Assembly: GCA_039636865.1 (NCBI GenBank)
Contig: CP144172.1
Span: forward strand, 1,922,001 to 1,986,000
Origin: Dermatophilaceae bacterium Sec6.4
Lineage (GTDB): Bacteria; Actinomycetota; Actinomycetes; Actinomycetales; Dermatophilaceae
DNA length: 64,000 nucleotides
Direction: 5' to 3'
Each line of letters begins with the position of its first letter. Positions within the stretch are counted from its first letter, which is position 1. The translations under genes were made by a program, and so were the position numbers. Shown here piece after piece: positions 52,514 through 62,822 of this stretch. The notes beneath the pieces are model-generated. The model was given only the letters and a program-made list of their open reading frames with translations. It was not told the DNA's origin and ran no database searches.

Positions 52514-55500
52514 ATGTATATAGGTGGTTGTGGTTTTGGCGCGTGGGTGCGGGCGCTGGCGGCGCTGACCGTCACAGGGATGGTGTGTGCGCTCACTCCT
52601 GCGGTGGCGCAGGCTGCGCCCAGTACGTCGTCGGGGAGTTTGTGGGCCGGCCCGGTGCGGGCCGGCGCCGGTGCGGTGGTGCATCCCTCGTTCGCGCTGC
52701 GGACAAGGGTGGCTGCGGTCAAGCCTGCCGAGCCGGGGGATCACCTGCAGGTGAGCGTGGGTGACAAGACGTATCCGGCGCCCACAGCAGGGTCGTGGGC
52801 GTGTTCGACCGGGGTGTGGGTCCTGCAGCTCGAGCGTAAGAGCCTGGAGGAGACTCACGACGGGTCGACGGTCTACCCGCTGTGTTCGGCCGGTGACGCG
52901 ACCAAGCTCAAGGACGCGCTGGTGAAAATCGGCGACGAGCAGATCACCGTCGTGAACACTCTCAACCGCGGACCGGGTGGGGATTCGCGGACTCTGCCAG
53001 GGCTGGGTGACGCGTTGAGCAAGATCGGTGTACCCGCGCAGCAGTTTGCGTCGATCGACCTGGCCAAGACGTCGTTCTCCGTATTCGGGATCCCTGGCTT
53101 GTCGTCGGGGCAGGCCCACACCGCGACACAACCCCTGGTCGATGAAGCGAACGAAGCTGCCGGCAGTGCCACCGCGGCCAGTATCAACGGCACGCTTATC
53201 CCGGACAACCACGGCAACTTCACCCTCACCATGCAGGACTACGTCACTTATGACATCGCGGCGGGCGGGGCGATCGTGCTCGACGGTCACGCCTACCCGG
53301 TGCCGGGCAGGCCGAGCGGGTTCAGTGGCGGGTTCCATCTGCTGGTCGTCGATCGCCGCACCCTCGCGCCGGTATCGGACACCCTGTACGCGACGAACAA
53401 CGATCAGGGCGAGCAGTACCGGATGGGGAGCGACCTGGCTCGGCTCAGGGCCGCGGACAACCAGTCCGTGCTGGTGTTCCTCGCCACGGTCGGTGACCCG
53501 GTCGGCGGTAGTGCACTGTCGCCCGGTCCGATCGATCTTCCGAAGCCGTGCGTCGGGAGCGCGGCGTTCACGGTCACGTGTACCTACCGACCGACGGGTG
53601 ATGAGCAGGACGGTTCCGAGCAGCAGTTCACCGTCCCGCGTCAGATGGGCGGCTACCCCGTCTCCCAGCTACAGATCCGACTGCAGGGCGCTTACGGCAA
53701 TCAGGCCGATGACGGTGGCCAGGGAGGCGACCCCAACCGAGTGACCACCACTCAGCTACCGATTGGCGCGGATGCACAGGTCAAACCCGGCCAGACCCTT
53801 TATGTCGAGGTGGGCGGGACGGGCGCCGGCGGCGGGCGGCGCGACGGTGGACGCGGAGGTTGGAACGGGGGCGGTAACGGCGGCAGCAGCGGGCCGTATG
53901 CCTCGTACGGATGGCCTGGGGGCGGCGGCGGCGGCGCGTCGGATGTTCGCACCATGTCCCGCGCGACCGGCAACTCCACCGCCTCCCTGGACTCGCGGTT
54001 GATCGTGGCGGCCGGCGGAGGGGGTGCTGGTGGCGACTCTCATGACGCGGGCGCGGGCGGTGACGGTGGCGATGCCGGCAGCAGCGGCTCCAACGGGGTG
54101 CCCGGAAACCGCAGCACCGGATACGGCGGTGGTGGACACCCGGGGACCGCCACCCAGGGCGGAACGGCGGGGGACGGCGCCCTGACCGGGTACACGGCGG
54201 GCACGCTGGGTGTGGGCGGTGCCGGAACGTATACCGACGACAATTTCGGCGCCAGTGGCGGAGGGGGCGGCGGCTATTTCGGCGGGGGAGGCGGCGGAAC
54301 GGGCCGACACCGCGGCGGCGGCGGCGCCGGTGGTGGTGGCGGCGGGTCGGATCTGGTGCCGGCCGGTGGCACGGTGGCGCCGGTGATCACCCATGAGCCG
54401 GCGGAGGTCTCTGTCAGCTATTCGGTGCCCTACGGCACGCTGGGTGCGGCGCTGCGACCGTTCGGCGCCACCCCGAGCGTGATCAACGGGCTGGGCACTT
54501 CACCACGGTATGCGCTGGTCGGCATGTTGGCCCCGCCCCAAGACATCGCGAATGGACTGTCGCTGGACTCACCCGAGGCCAGCCCGCAGATTGCGAAGGG
54601 CTCGACCGGGCAGCTACAGGGTGTGCTGGAACGCGGTCAGCAGAACATGTGGTACTCCTCGCTCACCTCGAATGCTCCGGTCATGGAGGACGGAAATCAG
54701 CCGAGCGTGACGAACTATGGCCTGTACAAGGTCATCGCTCAGGCGCCGAAACACTGGCCGCTACCCGCGCCCGGCCCGGAGTACGACGCTCAGCAGAAAG
54801 CATTGACCTACCTGAGTCAGCAGACCTGCGGCGATGAGTGCACGAACATCCGTGATCAGTACAACGCCAACCAGAACACCATCCTTACCTGGCAGAAGGC
54901 GATGGATCCCAAGGGCGGGGTGGCGTACAAGTCCGGTCTCGGGTTCGACAAGCGCGCGTTCGGCGCAGTGAAAGCACAGTTGAACACCGAACTGGGCGAT
55001 GTGTTCGTGGTGGATGGCCTCAAGGCTGGAATGCGCACTCTGCTCAGCGATCAGCAGCAGATGTTGCAGCCCACGTTGAAAAGCGTTTATGCCCAGGTCC
55101 GTGAATCGATCCCGGAGGTCGCAGACAACACCAAACTAGGCGTCTCGATCGCCAGCTTCATTCTGGAACTTTTCACCATCGCCGCCGAAATAACCGGGCA
55201 ACACGAAATCGGTGCTGCCCTCGGCGTTGTGAACGCCGTCCTGAAGTTCAGCACCGAACTGGCCGATGAGCCCAACGGCGACGGGAAGGACCTGCTCAGC
55301 ACCACGGTCGACAAACTCGGGGAGAAGACAGCCCTGACGTTCGCCGCGGCACTGACCAGCCTTTCGCAGACGTTCAATTACGTCTACGACGACTGGGGCA
55401 AGCTATCCGTGGTCGCCGACGGGCTCCTTCATCACGAGCCGGAGTGGGACGTGAGCGCGGCGGACGCCGGGCAGTACGTCACGGTTGCGACCAACGCCAT

Positions 55501-56569
55501 CAGGCTCAGTTACTACCGCGCGCTGGTCCCGCTTGTCTACAACCATCGCTACGAAGCGCAGGGAGCGCCAACAGATGACCTTCAAAAATGGTGCGTGGAC
55601 TCGTCGGTCACGTTCAGTAAGAGGGTGTGCCAGGCCTACGCATCGGGAAAATACTACAAATTTGCCTATCCGAGTAGTGCCTATGGATTCAAGGTCGCGG
55701 CTCCTGCACTGAACTTCAAACCAGCCCACGACATCATCCTGGTCTCTAGCCTAGACAGAGTTCCCTCACCGCTGCCGACCGAGCTGATGAAGCAGATGAC
55801 CGAATCCGGCTTGTACGCGCCGTACCTCTTTCTACGTTGGCGACTGGAACACAACATCACCTGCCAGGTCGGCATCTCCATCAACCGGGCAACCAAATGC
55901 GTCGACGATGACGGCCCTGTCTTCGGCGCACACCCACCGACCATCACCACATCGCAGTTACCAGCTGCGACCGTGGGACGGCCATACCGAGCCGTACTCA
56001 ACGCCACCGGCGGTGGTGCGCCGGACTGGTCGCTGGCGCCGGGTGAGCAGTTGCCGGCCGGCCTTGCGTTGAGCCGCGGCGGCATGCTCTCCGGCACCCC
56101 CACCCGGGCCGGTCAATACCGGTTCACGGTCACCGTCGGCAGCCGGCTCAAGGCGAGCCTCGATCTCACCGTGCGCGCTGCCGGCCCTGGGGCGTCCGCA
56201 CCGCGCCCTACCTCCTCGCAGGGCCCTGCACCTGCGCGTACGACCGCCGCTTCGTCGTCGCAGCGCCAGTCGCCTACGAGCAAGGCTGCTGCGTCCTCGC
56301 AGGGCCAAGCGCCGGCGAACACCACGGCTGCCGTGTCCTCACAGAGCCCAGCGCCCGTGCGCACGACCGCCGCTGCGTCCCCGCAGAGCCAGTCGCCCAC
56401 GAGCAAGGCTGCTGCGCCCTCGCAGGGCCGGGCGCTGGCGAACAGCACGCACGCTGCGTCCTCGCAGAGCCGGGGGCCGGCGTACAAGCTGCCGTTGCTG
56501 ATCCTGGCCGGCCTGCTGTTGCTGGCTGGCGCGGTGCTGGCTGCGGCGCGGTGGCGAAGGCGTGTTTAG
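52514..56569 (+). CDS. Giant glycine-rich, membrane-anchored surface protein
   Basis: The protein is about 1,351 residues from the ATG at 52514. A signal peptide (VRALAALTVTGMVCALTPAV then AQA) is followed by about 400 residues of unassigned beta-rich sequence. A very Gly-rich domain (about 420-640, for example GGGGGGYFGGGGGGTGRHRG) resembles the glycine-rich domain of ALK-like receptors. About 500 mixed helical residues follow with paired Cys (QTCGDECTN), then an Ig-like 'putative Ig' module (GAPDWSLAPGEQLPAGLALS). A Ser/Gln/Ala/Pro stalk with about 30-residue repeats leads to a C-terminal helix (LPLLILAGLLLLAGAVLAAA) with a basic tail. No sortase signal. It sits between the peptides and the export operon, so it may be a surface receptor, immunity or adhesion factor. 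Confidence 0.75.
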   Translation: MYIGGCGFGAWVRALAALTVTGMVCALTPAVAQAAPSTSSGSLWAGPVRAGAGAVVHPSFALRTRVAAVKPAEPGDHLQVSVGDKTYPAPTAGSWACSTGVWVLQLERKSLEETHDGSTVYPLCSAGDATKLKDALVKIGDEQITVVNTLNRGPGGDSRTLPGLGDALSKIGVPAQQFASIDLAKTSFSVFGIPGLSSGQAHTATQPLVDEANEAAGSATAASINGTLIPDNHGNFTLTMQDYVTYDIAAGGAIVLDGHAYPVPGRPSGFSGGFHLLVVDRRTLAPVSDTLYATNNDQGEQYRMGSDLARLRAADNQSVLVFLATVGDPVGGSALSPGPIDLPKPCVGSAAFTVTCTYRPTGDEQDGSEQQFTVPRQMGGYPVSQLQIRLQGAYGNQADDGGQGGDPNRVTTTQLPIGADAQVKPGQTLYVEVGGTGAGGGRRDGGRGGWNGGGNGGSSGPYASYGWPGGGGGGASDVRTMSRATGNSTASLDSRLIVAAGGGGAGGDSHDAGAGGDGGDAGSSGSNGVPGNRSTGYGGGGHPGTATQGGTAGDGALTGYTAGTLGVGGAGTYTDDNFGASGGGGGGYFGGGGGGTGRHRGGGGAGGGGGGSDLVPAGGTVAPVITHEPAEVSVSYSVPYGTLGAALRPFGATPSVINGLGTSPRYALVGMLAPPQDIANGLSLDSPEASPQIAKGSTGQLQGVLERGQQNMWYSSLTSNAPVMEDGNQPSVTNYGLYKVIAQAPKHWPLPAPGPEYDAQQKALTYLSQQTCGDECTNIRDQYNANQNTILTWQKAMDPKGGVAYKSGLGFDKRAFGAVKAQLNTELGDVFVVDGLKAGMRTLLSDQQQMLQPTLKSVYAQVRESIPEVADNTKLGVSIASFILELFTIAAEITGQHEIGAALGVVNAVLKFSTELADEPNGDGKDLLSTTVDKLGEKTALTFAAALTSLSQTFNYVYDDWGKLSVVADGLLHHEPEWDVSAADAGQYVTVATNAIRLSYYRALVPLVYNHRYEAQGAPTDDLQKWCVDSSVTFSKRVCQAYASGKYYKFAYPSSAYGFKVAAPALNFKPAHDIILVSSLDRVPSPLPTELMKQMTESGLYAPYLFLRWRLEHNITCQVGISINRATKCVDDDGPVFGAHPPTITTSQLPAATVGRPYRAVLNATGGGAPDWSLAPGEQLPAGLALSRGGMLSGTPTRAGQYRFTVTVGSRLKASLDLTVRAAGPGASAPRPTSSQGPAPARTTAASSSQRQSPTSKAAASSQGQAPANTTAAVSSQSPAPVRTTAAASPQSQSPTSKAAAPSQGRALANSTHAASSQSRGPAYKLPLLILAGLLLLAGAVLAAARWRRRV

Positions 56570-56776
56570 CGACTCGTCGAAGTAAACGTCTCACGACTGC
56601 CGTTCAGGCGCCTGAGTGCGGCGAGCCTGCGGCACTCGGTGCCGGAGCACGGTGCGATCCGCAGTCGCCCGGTGGTTCTGGAGTGGACCTAGGTCCATTG
56701 TGACTGCACTCGCCGTGGATCAAAATGAAGTTGCTGAGGAGGAACCCCCTTCTCTCACAATTGACAGGAGCATTCC

Positions 56777-57064
56777 GTGGTTGATCACGAGGCAGAGAAC
56801 AAGGCCCTCGCAGCAGTAGTTGCACGTGGTTGGGGCGACGCGGATTTCCACGCGGAGCTGATGGCCGACCCGACTGCAGTCCTGAAGGCCAACGGAGTAC
56901 ACGTACCGGACGGGAAGCGGGTGGTAGTGGTCGAAGACGACGACACCGTCCTGCACATCACGATCCCGCAGCGCCCGTCGGAGCTGACTGACGAAGAACT
57001 CGACTCTGTCGCGGGCGGGTACCTGAGTTTCCCGTGCGCCACCAAAGACGGGCCCATCTGGTAG
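56777..57064 (+). CDS. NHLP-type RiPP precursor peptide
   Basis: The 95-residue precursor has an 81-residue leader of the nitrile-hydratase-alpha-like (NHLP) family: ARGWGDADFHAELMADPTAV, LKANGVHVPDGKRVVVVEDD, TVLHITIPQRPSELTDEELD then SVAGG. The 14-residue core is YLSFPCATKDGPIW, with one Ser, one Cys and one Thr as candidates for heterocyclisation. A GTG start with AGGAG upstream. It is the first gene of the export/modification operon. The small core and single Cys suggest a short azol(in)e-bearing peptide. Confidence 0.88.
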   Translation: MVDHEAENKALAAVVARGWGDADFHAELMADPTAVLKANGVHVPDGKRVVVVEDDDTVLHITIPQRPSELTDEELDSVAGGYLSFPCATKDGPIW

Positions 57065-57108
57065 GACGCACGCGGGCTGTCGGATTCATCGAATAAGAGG
57101 GGTGGGCT

Positions 57109-57936
57109 GTGGCCACAGCTAAGTTCCGCGCAAACGCTATGGCACATCTCTCGAGCCCGGAGCAACTGGACGGCCTCGTGCGGGTAACGCGGCCGCGCAG
57201 CTGGGTTGTTCTCGGAGCCGTCGGGCTGGTCCTGGTCGCGTTTGTGGCATGGACGCTGTTCGGGACCACGCGGACGACTTTCCCGGGGCCCGGCGTTCTC
57301 CTTACCCAGTACGGAACGTTCAACAGCGTCACGCCGCAAGCCGGCCAGGTCACCCGGGTCCTGGTATCGGCGGGTGACGAAGTCAGAGCCGGTCAGGGCC
57401 TTGCCACTCTTCAGACCGACGGTGGGAAAGGCCTCACCATCAAGGCTCTGACCGACGGGCGGATCGAAGAGATGCTTGCCTATCCCAGCGATCAACTGAA
57501 GGTCGGTTCGCCGATCGCAACAATTCAGCCCCGCGATCAGGAATTACATGCGTTCGTCTACGTGCCCGTCACCGGTCGTCAGCCCATCAAGAAAGGTATG
57601 ACAGTTCAACTCTCGGTGACCACCGTGCCCGCTGAGGAATACGGGCTCCTTCTCGGCACCGTCGAGAAGGTCGGCAGCTTCCCAGTGACCCGAGCCGGCG
57701 TCGACGCGCTGTTGAACAATCCCGACATCGCCTCATTGGTCATTGCAGCGGGCCCCGTCATCCAGGTGGAGGTGAAGCTGAGGGCATCATCGGCCACGCC
57801 ATCGGGCCTGTCCTGGACCTCCGGTAGCGGTCCACCCGAACCACTCAGTGCCGGCACCTTGGTCAACGCGTCGGTGATCACCGCAGTTCGGCACCCGATC
57901 TCGTTGTTGTTTCCCTCCGCCCGGTCACCGCAGTGA
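57109..57936 (+). CDS. HlyD-like membrane fusion protein of the NHLM export system
   Basis: The 275-residue protein has a single N-terminal membrane helix (WVVLGAVGLVLVAFVAWTLF) and a biotinyl-lipoyl/barrel-sandwich domain (LVSAGDEVRAGQGLATLQTD). A C-terminal beta-barrel (LHAFVYVPVTGRQPIKKGMT) follows. It links the ABC transporter to the outer cell layer. It begins 44 bases after the precursor stop and overlaps the peptidase-transporter gene by 4 bases. Confidence 0.88.
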   Translation: MATAKFRANAMAHLSSPEQLDGLVRVTRPRSWVVLGAVGLVLVAFVAWTLFGTTRTTFPGPGVLLTQYGTFNSVTPQAGQVTRVLVSAGDEVRAGQGLATLQTDGGKGLTIKALTDGRIEEMLAYPSDQLKVGSPIATIQPRDQELHAFVYVPVTGRQPIKKGMTVQLSVTTVPAEEYGLLLGTVEKVGSFPVTRAGVDALLNNPDIASLVIAAGPVIQVEVKLRASSATPSGLSWTSGSGPPEPLSAGTLVNASVITAVRHPISLLFPSARSPQ

Positions 57937-60140
57937 GCGTGACACAGGAGTCGGCGGCGCCCGCGATCCGCAAGAAGCGGCGGGAGAGTACGCCGACCGT
58001 CCTGCAGATGGAGTCCGCCGAGTGTGGCGCCGCGTCGTTGCGGATGATCCTGGCTCACTACGGTCTATGGGTTCCTCTGGACGAACTGCGCCAAGTGAGC
58101 GGCGTCTCTCGCGATGGCGTCAAGGCCAGCAATATCGTCAAGGCCGCTCGCACCTACGGGATGACGGCAAAAGGTGTCCGTCACGACTTGGACGAGCTGC
58201 GATCCGGTCCTCTACCGGTGATCGTGTTCTGGGACTTCAACCACTTCCTCGTCGTGGAGGGCTACGCACCTGGCCGGTGGTTCCTCAACGACCCGGGTCA
58301 CGGTTCGAGAGTGGTCACCGAGGAGGAGTTCGATCGTTCGTTCACGGGCGTCGTCCTTCAGATAGCACCCGGCCCGGACTTTCGACGAGGCGGCTCGCCA
58401 CCGAACGTCCTCGCGGATCTCGCGCGTCGGTTGCGGCATTCGCTCGGTGGTCTTGTGTTCGCGGTGCTCGCCGGCCTAGGTCTGGTGATCCCGGGGCTCG
58501 CGGCGGCTGTCCTGACGAAGGCGTTCGTCGATCAGGTCCTGGTCGCGGATCAACCGGGCGCGATCTGGCCCATTCTGGGGCTGCTGGCCGGTGCCGCGGT
58601 CGCCATCATCGTGCTCGCTGCCTTGCGCGCCCACTATCTGCTCCGCCTGGAGACCAAGCTCTCCCTGCACAGCTCAAGCGTCTTCCTCTGGCACATCCTG
58701 CGGCTTCCGGTCGCCTTCTACGCCCAACGCTCGCCCGGCGAAGTTGCTGGGCGGGTACCTCGCAATGATCGCCTTGCGATTCTGTTGTCCACCGAAGTCG
58801 CAGCAGCGCTGATCGACTCCGTCGTCGTCGTCTTCTACTTCATCGTCATGTTCGGCTACAGCAGCGCGCTGACGCTCGTCGGCGTCGCCGCAGCTGTCGT
58901 CAACGTCCTGGTCCTGCGCTCGGTCGGCCGGCGGCGACGGGAGGGCAACCTGCGGGTGCTGCAAGATCGCGGAGCACTGCTGGGCAGCGCGATGAGCGGC
59001 CTGAAGTCGATCGAGTCGGTCAAGGCAGCAGGCAGGGAATCCGACTTGTTCACGCGGGTTGCTGGACTGCACGCCAAGACGGTGCGGGGCACTCAGGAGC
59101 TCGGCGCGGCATCCCTTCCGCTCTTCGTCGTTCCTCCACTTCTGGCCGCATTGACGACGGTCGCGATCCTCGGCTGGGGCGGGTTGTCCGTCGTCAACGG
59201 TGCGCTGAGCCTCGGCACCCTGATCGCTTTTCAGACGCTGATGACGCGCTCCTCAGAACCGATCGGTCGATTCGTCCAACTGGGCGGCTCGCTGCAGGAG
59301 ATCAGTGGAGACCTGGAACGGCTCAACGATGTACTGGCCAACCCGGTAGACGACCTCATCGACGCGTTCGACAGTTCGGAGGGGGTGACACCAGCTCCCG
59401 CTCGGTTGGTCGGCCAGCTGGAGTTGAGGGATGTCACCTTCGGGTACAGCCTGCTGGAGCCGCCGTTGCTGAACAACGTGAGCTTGGTGGTGCGACCGGG
59501 CAGTAGGGTCGCCGTTGTCGGCGGATCAGGCAGTGGGAAGTCGACCGTCGCTCGACTCGTGGCAGGCCTCTACCGACCATGGAGCGGTCAGATCCTCTTC
59601 GACGGTAGGCCCCGCGACCAGTGGCCGCTCGACACGATCACCGCCTCCGTGGCTCTCGTCGACCAGAGCATCACGCTGTTCAGCGGCACGGTGCGGGACA
59701 ACCTCTCGCTCTGGGACGACACCGTCGCGGAGCAGCAGATGGTCCATGCGGCGCAAGACGCCGGCATCCACAACCAGATCGCTCAACGCCCGGACGGTTA
59801 CCTCACCACGGTGCGTGAGGGCGGATCGAACTTCAGCGGGGGCGAAGCGCAACGGCTGGATATCGCGCGAGCTCTCGTGGGCGATCCACGGATCCTCATC
59901 CTCGACGAGGCGACCAGCGCGCTCGATCCACACACCGAGGAACTGATCGATCGGAACATTCGCCGACGGGGGTGCACCACACTGATCATCGCGCACCGCC
60001 TGAGCACTATTCGAGATTGCGATGAGATCGTCGTGATGGACCGCGGTCACATCGTCGAGCGCGGCACGCACGAGCAGATGATCGGCTGTGATGGCCCCTA
60101 CAGCCGACTATTTCCCGCAGATATCGCCGTGCGCAGATGA
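57933..60140 (+). CDS. C39 peptidase-ABC exporter (NHLM type)
   Basis: The 735-residue protein has an N-terminal C39 peptidase (residues 20-135): Cys31 in ESAECGAASLRMIL, His104 in FWDFNHFLVVEGY and Asp120 in FLNDPGHG. A six-helix membrane domain and an ATPase with GGSGSGKST, FSGGEAQRLDIAR and ILILDEATSALD follow. It would cleave the leader after Gly-Gly and export the core. The GTG start overlaps the HlyD stop by 4 bases. The domain order is that of NHLM bacteriocin systems. Confidence 0.93.
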   Translation: MSVTQESAAPAIRKKRRESTPTVLQMESAECGAASLRMILAHYGLWVPLDELRQVSGVSRDGVKASNIVKAARTYGMTAKGVRHDLDELRSGPLPVIVFWDFNHFLVVEGYAPGRWFLNDPGHGSRVVTEEEFDRSFTGVVLQIAPGPDFRRGGSPPNVLADLARRLRHSLGGLVFAVLAGLGLVIPGLAAAVLTKAFVDQVLVADQPGAIWPILGLLAGAAVAIIVLAALRAHYLLRLETKLSLHSSSVFLWHILRLPVAFYAQRSPGEVAGRVPRNDRLAILLSTEVAAALIDSVVVVFYFIVMFGYSSALTLVGVAAAVVNVLVLRSVGRRRREGNLRVLQDRGALLGSAMSGLKSIESVKAAGRESDLFTRVAGLHAKTVRGTQELGAASLPLFVVPPLLAALTTVAILGWGGLSVVNGALSLGTLIAFQTLMTRSSEPIGRFVQLGGSLQEISGDLERLNDVLANPVDDLIDAFDSSEGVTPAPARLVGQLELRDVTFGYSLLEPPLLNNVSLVVRPGSRVAVVGGSGSGKSTVARLVAGLYRPWSGQILFDGRPRDQWPLDTITASVALVDQSITLFSGTVRDNLSLWDDTVAEQQMVHAAQDAGIHNQIAQRPDGYLTTVREGGSNFSGGEAQRLDIARALVGDPRILILDEATSALDPHTEELIDRNIRRRGCTTLIIAHRLSTIRDCDEIVVMDRGHIVERGTHEQMIGCDGPYSRLFPADIAVRR

Positions 60141-62770
60141 CCACCATCGAGCAGGATGCGCTCGGAGGTGACTCGGGCGGGCGGCGACAAGTCGGCGCGG
60201 ATCATCCGCTCGTGTTGTCCGGAGCCGGATCCTCGTGGCGTGTCACCAGCGGCATTGTCGAGGTCTTCGCGGTCGCGGCATCGGACAGCCCGGACCTTGC
60301 ACGCTTGCACCTGATGACCGCGACCCCGGGCACACTTCTGTTCGGCTCCCACGAGGAGGCTGACCACGATTTTCGACTGCTCGCCGTCGGCGGACCTGAC
60401 TCCACGGTTCAGATCGTTCCGATCGTCTCCGATGAAGCGCAAGAAGCTCGTCGCCGGTGGTTCGCCGAACTCGCGGGGTCCCTCGTAGGCGGTTCTGTCA
60501 CCGCGGCACGAGTAGCTGACGCATCTGGTTCCGAAGCGCAGGAGATGACCCTGAACCGGGCCATTGCGCACCGACGCGAGCAGATCGAGTCTGAGGATTT
60601 CGCGCGGGTGTCCGCGCAACGTGCCACCCGCGGTGGTGCACTCGCAGCCGGCCTCGAGCAGCTCGGGTCATTGCTCAGATCGGATGGCGACCAGCCACCG
60701 CGCACGAAAACCGGCGAGTCAGTCCTGGTCGGCGCATTCCAAGTGGTGGCGAACGCTCAAGGAGTTTCGCTCACGATGCCGTCCTCGGGTGCTGCGGATG
60801 AGGACCCGTTGACCGCCCTTGCCCGCTCCTGTGGTCTGCGAACCCGACGGGTCCGACTCGACGAGGATTGGTGGCGTCAGGACTGCGGGCCGATGCTTGC
60901 GTTCCTTGAAGTCGGACATCATCCGGTAGCACTGGTTCCAGTCGGATCCGGGCGGTATCAACTCGTCGATACAGCGGCGTCTGCCCGACGGCCGGTCGAC
61001 GGTCCTCTTGCTGCGAGCCTCGAACGCGACGCATTCGTGATCTACCGGCCGCTGCCCGATGGCCCGTTGAGCATCAGGACATTACTGAGGGCCGGGCTCG
61101 CCGAGACCCGAGCGGACCTGCTCATGCTCGTCGGTCTCACCTGTGGTTCGGGGTTGTTGGCGTTGGCCGTGCCGTTGGTCACGGGCCAGATAGTCGGCAG
61201 CGTGATTCCAGGGGCCAACCGTTCCCAGCTCGTGCAATTGACGGCGGCACTTCTGGTGGCGACCGTCGCGGGTGCGCTGTTCCAACTGGCTACCTCCATC
61301 GCCGTACTACGGGTGCAGGGCAGACTTGATCGCTACCTCGGCCCGGCCATCTGGGGAAGGCTGCTCGCCCTCCCGACGTCATTCTTCCGCCGCTACAGCG
61401 CAGGTGACCTCGCTCATCGCGTGCTGTCGAGCGAGTCGATGGTGCAGCTCATCAGCGGATCGGCCGTCACGTCCGTTCTGGGCGGTACCTTCTCGATCTT
61501 CAGCTTCGGTCTCATTTGGTTCTACAGCGTGCAGTTGGGAATCGCGGCCACGATTCTTCTCGCCATGATGATCGTCGTGACCATCCTGGCTGGTCGAGTG
61601 CAGTTGCATCGGATGCAGGCGGTCGAGGACCTCGCCGGCCAGTTGAACGGGATGCTGCTGGAGTTCGTCAGCGGGATCAGCAAGCTGCGGGTTGCCGGCG
61701 TGCAGGAGAAGGCCTTCTATCGCTGGGCTGAGCTCTTCACCGCCAAGCGTCGGCATTGGAACTCCGTGCGAAGCGTGGAGAACCTCACGGGCGTCGTGAC
61801 CGCGGCGTTTCCAGTTGTTTCCGCGATCGTCTTGTTCGCGGTCGTGGGGTTGAGCCCGCGGTCGACGCTGTCGCCGGGCGCGTTCCTGGCCGCCAACGCC
61901 GCCTACGCTCAAGTTGCTGTCGCGATGGTGACGATGGCCAACTCGTTCAACCTCGTGGTGCGCACACTGCCTGGTCTGCAGCACCTACGGCCGATCCTCG
62001 CGGAGGTACCCGAGGAAGACGTCGCGAAATTCGACCCCGGCATCCTTGAGGGCAGGATCGAGTTCAGCAGTGTCTCCTTCCGATATCAGCCCGATGGGCC
62101 ACTGGTACTGGACGACGTCTCCATCCGGGTTGCGGCAGGAAGCTCGATCGCGCTCGTCGGACCATCCGGGTCGGGTAAGTCCACGCTCGGCAGATTGCTC
62201 CTCGGCTTTGAGGAACCGGAGCACGGTGCAGTCTTCTTCGACGACCAGGACCTGTCCGGTTTGGATATCCGTGCCGTGCGTCGCCAACTGGGCGTGGTGC
62301 TGCAGTCGGTGGAACTGCTGCCGGGCAGTGTTCTTACCAACATCATCGGATCGGCGGTGAACCTGACGGTTGATGACGCGTGGCGTGCCGCGGAGAGGGC
62401 GGGGCTCGCAGGTGACCTGCGCGCCATGCCAATGGGCATGTACACCGCGGTCAGCGAGGGCGGATCCACGTTTTCCGGTGGTCAACGCCAGCGTTTGTTG
62501 ATTGCTCGAGCTCTGGCCGGGAGTCCGCGGATCCTGCTGTTCGATGAGGCGACAAGCGCCTTGGACAATGCGACGCAGGCCGTCGTCGCCGAGAGTCTCG
62601 TCAAGGTGCGCGCGACCCGCATCCTCATCGCCCACCGGTTGAGCACCGTGATGGACGCCGACCGTATCTACTACCTGGAACAGGGCCGGATCGTCGAAGA
62701 CGGATCGTACGACGAACTGATGGCGCTGAACGGCGCGTTCGCCTCGCAGGCACGTCGCCAATTGACGTGA
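60137..62770 (+). CDS. Second NHLM-type ABC transporter
   Basis: The 877-residue protein has a long N-terminal region (about 310 residues) that is not a peptidase but includes a degenerate, C39-like domain; the cysteine is not in the catalytic context. A membrane domain (about 320-590) and ATPase (GPSGSGKST, TFSGGQRQRLLIARAL, ILLFDEATSALD) follow. This is the second ABC protein characteristic of NHLM clusters, probably forming a heteromer with the peptidase-containing protein. ATGA overlap with the previous gene. Confidence 0.9.
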   Translation: MTTIEQDALGGDSGGRRQVGADHPLVLSGAGSSWRVTSGIVEVFAVAASDSPDLARLHLMTATPGTLLFGSHEEADHDFRLLAVGGPDSTVQIVPIVSDEAQEARRRWFAELAGSLVGGSVTAARVADASGSEAQEMTLNRAIAHRREQIESEDFARVSAQRATRGGALAAGLEQLGSLLRSDGDQPPRTKTGESVLVGAFQVVANAQGVSLTMPSSGAADEDPLTALARSCGLRTRRVRLDEDWWRQDCGPMLAFLEVGHHPVALVPVGSGRYQLVDTAASARRPVDGPLAASLERDAFVIYRPLPDGPLSIRTLLRAGLAETRADLLMLVGLTCGSGLLALAVPLVTGQIVGSVIPGANRSQLVQLTAALLVATVAGALFQLATSIAVLRVQGRLDRYLGPAIWGRLLALPTSFFRRYSAGDLAHRVLSSESMVQLISGSAVTSVLGGTFSIFSFGLIWFYSVQLGIAATILLAMMIVVTILAGRVQLHRMQAVEDLAGQLNGMLLEFVSGISKLRVAGVQEKAFYRWAELFTAKRRHWNSVRSVENLTGVVTAAFPVVSAIVLFAVVGLSPRSTLSPGAFLAANAAYAQVAVAMVTMANSFNLVVRTLPGLQHLRPILAEVPEEDVAKFDPGILEGRIEFSSVSFRYQPDGPLVLDDVSIRVAAGSSIALVGPSGSGKSTLGRLLLGFEEPEHGAVFFDDQDLSGLDIRAVRRQLGVVLQSVELLPGSVLTNIIGSAVNLTVDDAWRAAERAGLAGDLRAMPMGMYTAVSEGGSTFSGGQRQRLLIARALAGSPRILLFDEATSALDNATQAVVAESLVKVRATRILIAHRLSTVMDADRIYYLEQGRIVEDGSYDELMALNGAFASQARRQLT

Positions 62771-62822
62771 ACGATCGATATCGACGATCCGCAAACGGCC
62801 CGATGAGAGAGTGCAGACAAGC

